From an uncultured Sphingobacteriaceae bacterium (lineage in GTDB: Bacteria; Bacteroidota; Bacteroidia; Sphingobacteriales; Sphingobacteriaceae): a stretch of DNA of 64,000 nucleotides. Positions 7,070 through 13,170 of this stretch are shown here, one piece after another; within the stretch, counting starts at the first letter, position 1, and every line of letters begins with the position of its first letter. Below the pieces are notes generated by a model, which worked only from the letters and a program-made list of their open reading frames with translations, was not told the origin of the DNA and did not search any database. The DNA is taken from positions 1 through 64,000 of the forward strand of contig CAMLLO010000009.1 of the NCBI GenBank assembly GCA_946480915.1, given 5' to 3'. The translations under genes and the position numbers were made by a program.

Positions 7070-8791
7070 ATGAGTATTGGTCTTTCCGAACAGGAAGTTT
7101 ATCGCCGAGAGGCACTGCTGGAGCTTCGTAAACTGGGCATAGAGCCCTACCCTGCCGAAGCGTATGAGGTAAATGTTAGCGCACAGGATATACACACTAA
7201 CTACGAGCGCGATAAAACAAATTATAAGAACATCAGCATTGCGGGCAGAATAATGACGCGACGGATTATGGGCAGCGCATCATTTGCTGAGATCCAGGAT
7301 TCGACGGGACGGATGCAGGTGTACCTGAAACGCGATGATCTTTGTCCGGGTGAAGACAAGACTTTATACAATACCGTGTTCAAAAAGCTGATGGATATTG
7401 GCGATTACATTGGTGTGAAGGGTTATGTGTTTACTACGCAAACGGGTGAGATTTCTATCCACGTTACGGAAATGATGCTGCTGGCGAAATCGCTGAAACC
7501 GCTGCCGATTGTGAAGCGTGATGATAATGGACATGTATATGATGGCTTCACTGACCCGGAGATGCGTTACCGTCAGCGGTATGTGGATTTGACCGTGAAC
7601 CCGGATTTAAAAAAGATTTTTATGAACCGCAGCAAGGTGATTAACACCATGCGGAGCTATTTTGATAACCAGGGCTGGATGGAAGTGGAAACGCCGATTC
7701 TTCAGCCGGTGCATGGCGGAGCGGCTGCGCGTCCGTTTAAAACGCACCACAATACGCTGGACATGCCTTTGTTTTTGCGCATCGCCAATGAGCTTTACCT
7801 GAAACGCCTGATTGTTGCAGGTTTTGACGGGGTGTATGAGTTCGGTAAGATGTTCCGTAATGAGGGCATGGACCGCACGCACAACCCGGAATTTACGTCG
7901 ATGGAGATCTATGTGGCTTACAAGGATTATGTGTGGATGATGGCCATGGTGGAAGAATGCCTTGAGAAAATCGCTGTGGCGATTCATGGTACCTCGAAGG
8001 TTAAAATGGGCGAGCATGTGCTTGAGTTTGCAGGTCCATACGAGAAGCTGACAATGTTTGAGTCGATACAGAAATATACGGGAATTGATGTTTCGGCCAT
8101 GAATGAGGATGAACTGCGTGCCGTATGTAAAAGCATGGACATTGAAACTGACCCTAGCATGGGTAAGGGTAAATTGATTGATGAGATTTTTGGTGAAAAG
8201 GTTGAAGCAAACCTGATTCAGCCTACATATATTACAGATTACCCGGTGGAAATGACTCCGCTGGCGAAAAAACACCGCAGCAAAGATGGACTGGTGGAGC
8301 GTTTCGAGCTGTTTGTGAATGGTAAAGAGATTGCGAATGCGTATTCTGAATTGAATGATCCGATTGACCAGCGGGCGCGTTTGGAGGATCAGTTATTGCT
8401 TGCGGGTCGCGGAGATGAGGAAGCCATGGCAATGGATGAAGATTTCCTTCGTGCATTAGAGTATGGCATGCCTCCTACGGCTGGTTTAGGTATCGGGATC
8501 GACCGTTTGGTTATGTTGATGACGAATCAGCATACTATCCAGGAGGTGTTGTTCTTCCCTCAAATGAGACCGGAGAAAAAAGCAAAGGTTGCGTCGGTAG
8601 AAGACTTTACTGATATCGGCGTGCCTGCAGAATGGGTTCCGGTATTGATGAAGATGGGATTTAATACGGTGGAGGAATTGAAGGCCGGGAATCCGAATAA
8701 GGTGTTTAATGATTTGGGGGGAATGAGGAAGAAGATGAAATTGGATATTACGATGCCGGGGAAAGAGGATGTTGAGAAGTGGTTTGGGTAA
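7070..8791 (+). CDS. lysS: Lysine--tRNA ligase, class II
   Basis: Charges tRNA-Lys with lysine in the cytoplasm. An OB-fold anticodon-binding domain covers about residues 55-160. The class II catalytic core follows, with motif 2 in FRNEGMDRTHNPEF and motif 3 in GLGIGIDRLVML. At 573 residues it is longer than the roughly 500-residue E. coli enzyme: a C-terminal tail of about 70 residues (from EDFTDIGVPAEW) is present, as in other Bacteroidota LysRS proteins. The third codon positions look GC-richer than neighbouring genes, as expected for a highly expressed gene. It is monocistronic with its own promoter and a terminator-like hairpin downstream. Confidence 0.97.
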   Translation: MSIGLSEQEVYRREALLELRKLGIEPYPAEAYEVNVSAQDIHTNYERDKTNYKNISIAGRIMTRRIMGSASFAEIQDSTGRMQVYLKRDDLCPGEDKTLYNTVFKKLMDIGDYIGVKGYVFTTQTGEISIHVTEMMLLAKSLKPLPIVKRDDNGHVYDGFTDPEMRYRQRYVDLTVNPDLKKIFMNRSKVINTMRSYFDNQGWMEVETPILQPVHGGAAARPFKTHHNTLDMPLFLRIANELYLKRLIVAGFDGVYEFGKMFRNEGMDRTHNPEFTSMEIYVAYKDYVWMMAMVEECLEKIAVAIHGTSKVKMGEHVLEFAGPYEKLTMFESIQKYTGIDVSAMNEDELRAVCKSMDIETDPSMGKGKLIDEIFGEKVEANLIQPTYITDYPVEMTPLAKKHRSKDGLVERFELFVNGKEIANAYSELNDPIDQRARLEDQLLLAGRGDEEAMAMDEDFLRALEYGMPPTAGLGIGIDRLVMLMTNQHTIQEVLFFPQMRPEKKAKVASVEDFTDIGVPAEWVPVLMKMGFNTVEELKAGNPNKVFNDLGGMRKKMKLDITMPGKEDVEKWFG

Positions 8792-8800
8792 GGTGATGTT

Positions 8801-8827
8801 GTCACTCTGAGCGGAGTCGAAGAGTAC
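8801..8827 (+). repeat. Bulged intergenic palindrome (GTCACTCT...AGAGTAC)
   Basis: Nine bases after the lysS stop, GTCACTCT and AGAGTAC pair with one bulged base around a GAGCGGAGTCGA centre. Related sequences of the form CACCCTGAGCGGAGTCGAAGGGTG are, from memory, common dispersed intergenic palindromes in Sphingobacteriaceae. GAGTCGAAGACTC at 3441-3453 shares its core. Confidence 0.55.
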
Positions 8828-8844
8828 TATATAAGATTTTGAAG

Positions 8845-8873
8845 ATGCCTGCGAATTTCGTGGGCATTTTTTG
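8845..8873 (+). terminator. Probable terminator of lysS
   Basis: ATGCC (8845-8849) pairs with GGCAT (8863-8867), and a further CGA/TCG pairing lies inside. The hairpin is followed by a run of T (8867-8873). The internal mismatch makes it moderate rather than strong. Confidence 0.55.
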
Positions 8874-8926
8874 TTTTAGGAGGTTTGGTCTTTGTATGTG
8901 AGGTCGGTGCGGAAGAGATGCTTTCG

Positions 8927-9210
8927 TCCCGCTCATTGCCGCGGGAAGGGCTAGTCCGTTCTTGATTAGTATTTATTTGTTTTCTTTGGAATCAAGGAGG
9001 GCTTCGCCGTATGGCTTGGGCCCAAAAGGACCAAAAGCCCAAGGCAACAACGAAGCTTCAGCCGCACAGGGCAAACTCCCGGCCCGCCGTTCTTGCCAGC
9101 CCAGCGCTCGGCATTCTCTTAAGTGAACGGGGCTGGATTAAACGACGTTTTCCCGGCTGAGTGCATATGGCGCCGAAAACTATAGGCATTATGCATTTAC
9201 GCTCGAGGGG
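8927..9210. repeat. GC-rich non-coding intergenic repeat
   Basis: A stretch of about 280 bases, clearly richer in G and C than the surroundings, with no open frame that looks like a gene. It starts with a hairpin TCCCGC/GCGGGA (8927-8946) and holds phrases such as GGCTTGGGCCCAAAAGGACC. Similar sequence occurs, from memory, as dispersed repeats between genes in Pedobacter-like genomes. A dispersed repeat is the best reading; copies elsewhere cannot be checked here. Confidence 0.5.
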
Positions 9211-9258
9211 CAACTACCCTAACCAACGACAGACAACCCTAACATCTTTCCCGACAGC

Positions 9259-9504
9259 AACCGAAGTGCGAGCGTTGGCCTGAACAGAATGCGGTTGAGC
9301 TTATTTCTGCTCTTGATTTTTTGGTACTTTTTTGCGTGGAAACTACCTTAACAAAAGACAAATAGCCCTATCATAACCCACGAAACCAACCGAAGAGCGA
9401 GCGGTAGCCCGAACAGAACGGCGAAGCCTTTATGAGTACTAAAAAACAATAAACACTTACGAATAAAAACGGCTGAGTATTTTTCTGTTCTTGATTTTTT
9501 GGTG
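9259..9504. repeat. Diverged direct duplication in intergenic DNA
   Basis: Copy A (9259-9326) and copy B (9388-9504) share AACCGAAG-GCGAGCG and GAACAGAA near their starts and TCTTGATTTTTTGGT at their ends. Copy B carries about 50 extra bases in the middle. The segments before them, around 9210 and 9341, also match loosely (AACTACC-TAAC). Together with the GC-rich block this fills the 1-kb gap between lysS and the next gene. Confidence 0.6.
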
Positions 9505-9814
9505 GTTTGACTAAGTCCGCCCGATTTCTATCGGAAAAGAGTTTAAGAATTGTGTTTAATGGACTCCCATTTTGATAACGCTGAGTTTTAACAGCAGATT
9601 TCACCTGTTCCACAATAACTGAGTTTCACACTTGCTTCACAGTTTGCTTCACAATTTGGGTTTTTAGAAAATCTTTTGATTTTTTTTTTGGTTATTTATA
9701 TTCTGATTTAATCGTAAACACCTTTTAAACATTTATTGTTAACAATAGCTTAAAGGTGTATCAACAATTACTTCATAAGCATCATCTATTTTTATAACCG
9801 AGAAAAGTGTACGT

Positions 9815-10027
9815 ATGAAACTATCTACAATTGAAATTACCGAAAGCGAATACTTAATTAAATTAAGTAAAGACAATTTTGACCTTGCATTTATTAACCA
9901 GCTGTTGAAACGAATCCAGTCGGAAGTGCTATTCTCTTCTTTCAAAGACACAGACGAGAATGATGATATTAAAAGCAGAAACGCATACGACAGAGGCTCT
10001 TACTTTAGCCGTCTGGATGAAAAATAA
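9815..10027 (+). CDS. Small protein of unknown function (70 aa)
   Basis: A 70-residue, highly charged, probably cytoplasmic protein starting MKLSTIEITESEYLIKLS. The N-terminal half is likely beta then helical, and the C-terminus is acidic and polar. This size and composition resemble small antitoxin-like or hypothetical proteins, but there is no toxin partner, and I assign no function. The + strand was preferred over the overlapping minus frame because it ends right before a good terminator hairpin and has normal composition. Confidence 0.55.
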   Translation: MKLSTIEITESEYLIKLSKDNFDLAFINQLLKRIQSEVLFSSFKDTDENDDIKSRNAYDRGSYFSRLDEK

Positions 10028-10028
10028 A

Positions 10029-10066
10029 ATGGAGCTGGCAAAAAGCCAACTCCATTTACTCGTATT
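10029..10066. terminator. Bidirectional terminator
   Basis: ATGGAGCTGGC (10029-10039) and GCCAACTCCAT (10045-10055) form an 11-bp stem with one mismatch and an AAAAA loop. T-rich sequence follows on the + side up to the next gene's end. It lies between two convergent genes. Confidence 0.75.
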
Positions 10067-10076
10067 TTAATTTTTT

Positions 10077-10640
10077 TTACCTTCCTCTGAAGCCGCCACC
10101 GCCGCCGCCTCTTTGCATTACAGTTTTATCTAACTGAACCATTTGGCTCTGCATCATTTTTATCTGCTCAGCCAGAAGCTTGTTTTTATCTGCTTTCTTA
10201 GCTTCCTGTAAATACATGGTTGCTTCACGCTTATTGCGCTTTGACATCGCGATTCCGGCAAGACTAAGCTTCGCCAGTGCGATGTTATGATCCATGGTCA
10301 TGCCCATTGAAAGAGCTTTTTTGAAATATTTTTCGGATTGCAAGGGTGCTTTACGCGATTCGATCAAACCAATCAACAAATGGTAATAACCTTGTTGGGC
10401 TTGAATCAATTCTTTTTCGTAATTCTTAATCTGGCGCAACCAGTATTCGGCTTTATCCATATTTTCTTTACGGAGATAAAATTGTGCAAGCAACATTTTC
10501 TCGTTGAAGAAAAACGTAACCGCAACAATCAGAGCAAGCAAAATCAACAGGATACCCCAGCCCCAGTAGCCGAAAAAAATCAGGGCAATTGCCGATCCAA
10601 GAAAGGCAAATGCTATTATTAACCGTATAAAATTTGGCAT
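10077..10640 (-). CDS. Membrane-anchored TPR-like protein with glycine-rich tail
   Basis: A 187-residue protein with two N-terminal hydrophobic segments (about 6-24 and 28-46), then a helical repeat region of TPR type (KAEYWLRQI, AEKYFKKAL-like spacing) facing the cytoplasm or periplasm. It ends QRGGGGGGFRGR, an RGG-like tail. The function is unknown; TPR regions usually bind proteins. It is a single gene, divergent from ung. Confidence 0.75.
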   Translation of the reverse strand: MPNFIRLIIAFAFLGSAIALIFFGYWGWGILLILLALIVAVTFFFNEKMLLAQFYLRKENMDKAEYWLRQIKNYEKELIQAQQGYYHLLIGLIESRKAPLQSEKYFKKALSMGMTMDHNIALAKLSLAGIAMSKRNKREATMYLQEAKKADKNKLLAEQIKMMQSQMVQLDKTVMQRGGGGGGFRGR

Positions 10641-10711
10641 TATTAATATTCTTAAATTTGTGCTGCAAATATCCGCTTATTTAGCCGCTAAACAAACAGA
10701 AACCTAAAAAT

Positions 10712-11383
10712 ATGGCAGTTCAATTAGAAGATTCTTGGAACGGAGTTTTAGGAGATGAATTTGAGAAGGATTATATGCTGAAACTGAAGGCATTTCTGTT
10801 ACAAGAAAAAGAGGATGGCAAGACCATTTACCCGCCGGAAAATTGCATTTTTAATGCTTTCGCGCATACTCCCTTTTATAAGGTTAAAGCGGTGATTATT
10901 GGACAGGATCCGTATCACGGGGCAAATCAGGCACATGGACTGGCATTTTCCGTTCAAAAAGGTGTCGCTATCCCACCTTCACTCAGAAATATTTTTAAAG
11001 AAGCTGCCAGCGATGTCCCTGGCTTCAAAATTCCAGATAACGGAGAGTTAACTAAATGGGCCGATGAGGGTGTATTGCTTCTAAACGCGATATTAACGGT
11101 AAGAGCTGGCGAACCCTGCTCGCATCAAAAAAAAGGATGGGAACAGTTTACTGATCAGGCTATAAAAGTACTGGCCGAAAAGCGTGCAGGAATTGTGTTT
11201 TTACTATGGGGTAATTACGCTCAATCTAAAGCAGCATTTATTGATGATAAGAAACATTTTATTTTGAAAGCGCCTCATCCCTCTCCGCTCGCTCGCGGCT
11301 TTATGGGTTGTAAACATTTTTCTAAGACGAATGAGATTCTTGAGAAAAATGGAAAAAGCGGAATTAATTGGAACTTAAGCTAG
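10712..11383 (+). CDS. ung: Uracil-DNA glycosylase, family 1
   Basis: Removes uracil from DNA as the first step of base excision repair. At 223 residues it has the usual length. The water-activating loop GQDPYHG is at 64-70 with catalytic D66 and Y68, the FSVQKGVAIPPSL segment follows, and the leucine-intercalation loop HPSPLA begins at catalytic H189. It is followed 13 bases later by the perfect hairpin at 11397. Confidence 0.97.
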   Translation: MAVQLEDSWNGVLGDEFEKDYMLKLKAFLLQEKEDGKTIYPPENCIFNAFAHTPFYKVKAVIIGQDPYHGANQAHGLAFSVQKGVAIPPSLRNIFKEAASDVPGFKIPDNGELTKWADEGVLLLNAILTVRAGEPCSHQKKGWEQFTDQAIKVLAEKRAGIVFLLWGNYAQSKAAFIDDKKHFILKAPHPSPLARGFMGCKHFSKTNEILEKNGKSGINWNLS

Positions 11384-11396
11384 ACGAGCTATTGTA

Positions 11397-11417
11397 GTCA
11401 ACCCTTTCAGGGTTGAC
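11397..11417 (+). repeat. TTC-loop hairpin, 9-bp stem
   Basis: GTCAACCCT-TTC-AGGGTTGAC is a perfect 9-bp stem with a three-base loop. Its reverse complement occurs at 12060-12080 (loop GAA), so the two form an inverted pair that brackets the 110-bp tandem array. It may also help end the ung transcript, though there is only a short T run after it. Confidence 0.75.
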
Positions 11418-11433
11418 TTTAAGAAAGGTGCAC

Positions 11434-12010
11434 TATCCCGGATTGCATCCCGGGGTTAATAATATTTAAGCCTTTCAGGCTTAGGAGCACCTTTAATGCT
11501 GACGAGTATGTATTTAAATAATAAAGCTAGCACTTAGTATGTATCCTGAGGAGAACACGCCGGGTTAATAATATTGCAACCCTTCAGGCTTGGGAGTACA
11601 TTTTATCTGAAGTGCGTGTTTTACAATGTTTTTAAATAATAAAACTAGTATTTAGTATCTATCCCGAGGGGAAAAGCCGGGGGTAATAACATTGAACGCA
11701 AGCTTGGGAGTACCTTTAATCGGACGGGCGTGTTTTACAATGTATTTAATAATAAAGCTAGCACTTAGTACGTATCCTGAAAGGAAAAGCCGGGGGTTAA
11801 TAATATTGAAACTCTTCAGGCTTGGGAGTACCTGACGGGCGTGTTTTACAATGTATTTAATAATAAAGCAGCACTTATTACGTATCCTGAAAGGAAAAGC
11901 CGGGGGTTAATAATATTGAAACTCTTCAGGCTTGGGAGTACCTGACGGGCGTGATTTACAATGTATTTGAATAATAAAGCTAGCACTTAGTATGTATCCT
12001 GAAGGGATAC
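11434..12010. repeat. Tandem array of about five 110-bp units
   Basis: Units anchored on GGGTTAATAATATT start near 11452, 11562, 11680, 11792 and 11902. The last two are nearly identical over exactly 110 bases; the earlier ones are more diverged and differ slightly in length. Each unit contains CTTGGGAGTACC, GTGTTTTACAATGTATTTAA and AATAAAGCTAGCACTTAGTA. The first unit also keeps an intact hairpin TAAGCCT-TTC-AGGCTTA (11467-11483) that is decayed in later ones. No open frame is conserved. It adjoins an IS200-like transposase gene and carries the same flank motifs as the other side of that gene. Confidence 0.8.
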
Positions 12011-12021
12011 AATACCAATAA

Positions 12022-12040
12022 CCCTGCATTTCATGCAGGG
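12022..12040 (+). repeat. TTC-loop hairpin, 8-bp stem
   Basis: CCCTGCAT-TTC-ATGCAGGG is a perfect 8-bp stem with the same three-base loop as the hairpins at 11397 and 11467, but with a different stem sequence. Confidence 0.7.
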
Positions 12041-12059
12041 GAGGACAACGCAAATGGCT

Positions 12060-12080
12060 ATCAACCCTGAAAGGGTTGAA
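12060..12080 (-). repeat. Inverted copy of the TTC-loop hairpin
   Basis: TCAACCCT-GAA-AGGGTTGA is the reverse complement of the hairpin at 11397-11417 apart from the outermost base pair. It lies 14 bases from the end of the transposase gene. Confidence 0.7.
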
Positions 12081-12093
12081 TTAACTATAGAAC

Positions 12094-12540
12094 CTAATCT
12101 AAATACTTCTCATCGAAAGCAACTCCATGCTCATTCAGCAACGCGATAAATTCTTCTTTGTATGAAGATTTTTTATGATGTTCCTCCTGATTTTTAACAT
12201 AATTAATCAGTCGATCTTTCTCTTTTATCGAATAAGTGAAAGCGCCATATCCTTCCTGCCAGCTAACAAAATCAGGGAAAAGAGATTGTTCTTTAATAAA
12301 CAAACTACTGGCAATCTTAATATCTTTTATTAAACCCGCTAAGGCGACAGAAGGATGCAGATGCGTAACAATATGCAAATGATCTTCTACTCCATTTATA
12401 CGATACAAATGACATCTCTTGTTTTGCAAAATGCCCCAAATGTATCTGTACAATTGATCTCGATTGGGTTTCAGCATGCATGGATTTCGATGCTTGGTGC
12501 TGAACACGATTTGATAGAGGATTTGAGTGTAGCTGCTCAT
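12094..12540 (-). CDS. IS200/IS605-type HUH transposase (Y1)
   Basis: A 148-residue Y1 transposase of the TnpA (IS200) type. The HUH site is EDHLHIVTH with H54/H56, and the catalytic tyrosine is Y114 in NYVKNQEEHH, with Q118 where TnpA proteins have their third metal ligand. Length and motifs are intact. It differs from the RAYT at 3740 (no WQR, shorter, different tyrosine context). Palindromic DNA lies on both sides: CCCGGATTGC motifs at 11438 and 12551, and TTC-loop hairpins up to 14 bases from its stop. No tnpB or IscB is present. Confidence 0.9.
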   Translation of the reverse strand: MSSYTQILYQIVFSTKHRNPCMLKPNRDQLYRYIWGILQNKRCHLYRINGVEDHLHIVTHLHPSVALAGLIKDIKIASSLFIKEQSLFPDFVSWQEGYGAFTYSIKEKDRLINYVKNQEEHHKKSSYKEEFIALLNEHGVAFDEKYLD

Positions 12541-12550
12541 AGTGTAATCT

Positions 12551-12593
12551 CCCGGATTGCATCCGGGGTCAATAGTATTTAAGCCCTCCGGGC
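12551..12593 (+). repeat. Hairpins upstream of the IS200-like transposase
   Basis: CCCGGAT-TGC-ATCCGGG (12551-12567) is a perfect 7-bp stem, followed by GCCC-TCC-GGGC (12583-12593). The same order, CCCGGATTGCATCC then GGGGTTAATAATATTTAAGCC, occurs at 11438-11473 on the other side of the gene, so both flanks of the transposase carry one related segment in direct orientation. Confidence 0.7.
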
Positions 12594-12603
12594 ATAGGGG
12601 TAA

Positions 12604-13074
12604 TTAATAGTCTCCGGGCAATACTGGCTCATTTTTACTGGTAGACAGAATCATCATCGTTTGAAAGGTTTTTATCACGCTGATCCGGCTAATTTTCTCC
12701 ATAATGAGCTTCTCGTATGCCTTGATATCTTTCACATAGATTTTCAAAATAAAATCGCAGCCACTGGTTACATGATGGCACTCGGCCACTTCTCTAATTT
12801 CTTTTATCTCATCCACAAAGGTCTGAATGGCATTATCTCCATGAAAATCTAACTGAATCTGAATGAAGGTTTTTATCCCCAATCCTAAAAGTTCCTCATC
12901 TACAATGGCATGATAGCTCTTTATAAATCCCGCGCTTTCCAATTTTCTTACCCGTTCAAGGGTTGGTGCTGGAGAAAGACCTATTTGATGAGAAAGTTGG
13001 AGGTTCGTGATTCTGCCATTCTGTTGAAGAATTTCAAGAATTTGAAGGTCTGTTTTGTCGGGTTCGAAAGCCAT
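12604..13074 (-). CDS. Lrp/AsnC family transcriptional regulator
   Basis: A 156-residue regulator with an N-terminal winged helix-turn-helix (about 5-65, LSHQIGLSPAPTLERVRKLE as recognition region) and a C-terminal RAM/AsnC ligand-binding domain (about 70-145). Family members sense amino acids and control their metabolism or transport. It is divergent from mntH, 96 bases apart, but the shared spacer contains an MntR-like operator rather than an obvious Lrp site, so a link to manganese is not implied. Confidence 0.92.
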   Translation of the reverse strand: MAFEPDKTDLQILEILQQNGRITNLQLSHQIGLSPAPTLERVRKLESAGFIKSYHAIVDEELLGLGIKTFIQIQLDFHGDNAIQTFVDEIKEIREVAECHHVTSGCDFILKIYVKDIKAYEKLIMEKISRISVIKTFQTMMILSTSKNEPVLPGDY

Positions 13075-13113
13075 AAATTATTTAATGCTTGACAAATTAA
13101 AACAAAATCTGAA

Positions 13114-13138
13114 TAAATTTATTTTTAGACTAATCTAA
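13114..13138 (+). promoter_or_regulatory. mntH promoter region with MntR-like operator
   Basis: TTAGACTAATCTAA (13125-13138) is an inverted repeat TTAGA-CTAA-TCTAA and closely resembles TTAGATTAACCTAA at 18027-18040 beside mntR. It sits just after a -7-like element TAAATTTA (13114-13121, one base off TAnnTTTG), where a bound repressor would block transcription. A second symmetry, CTAAT-TTAATT-ATTAG, overlaps it at 13135-13150. Assignment to MntR is inference from the shared motif and the resemblance to DtxR boxes (TTAGGTTAGGCTAACCTAA). Confidence 0.6.
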
Positions 13139-13170
13139 TTTAATTATTAGATTTACAAAACAAAATATTT

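Noticed and set aside
7607..8275. 222-codon open frame antisense to lysS
   Set aside because: It lies entirely inside lysS on the other strand and its translation is His-rich low-complexity sequence with no domain; it is a by-product of the GC-rich codon use of lysS.
9371..9613. 80-codon minus-strand frame in the lysS downstream gap
   Set aside because: It lies within the diverged repeat duplication and ends in repeat sequence; no coding character.
9739..9951. 70-codon minus-strand frame overlapping the gene at 9815
   Set aside because: The + strand frame covers the same DNA, has better composition and is followed by a terminator.
11434..12010. Possible CRISPR array
   Set aside because: The units are about 110 bp and joined without unique spacers, and no cas genes are present, so this is a plain tandem repeat.
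13131..13150. CTAAT-TTAATT-ATTAG as a separate operator
   Set aside because: It overlaps the better MntR-like palindrome and is AT-rich enough to arise by chance, so it is mentioned there but not listed.
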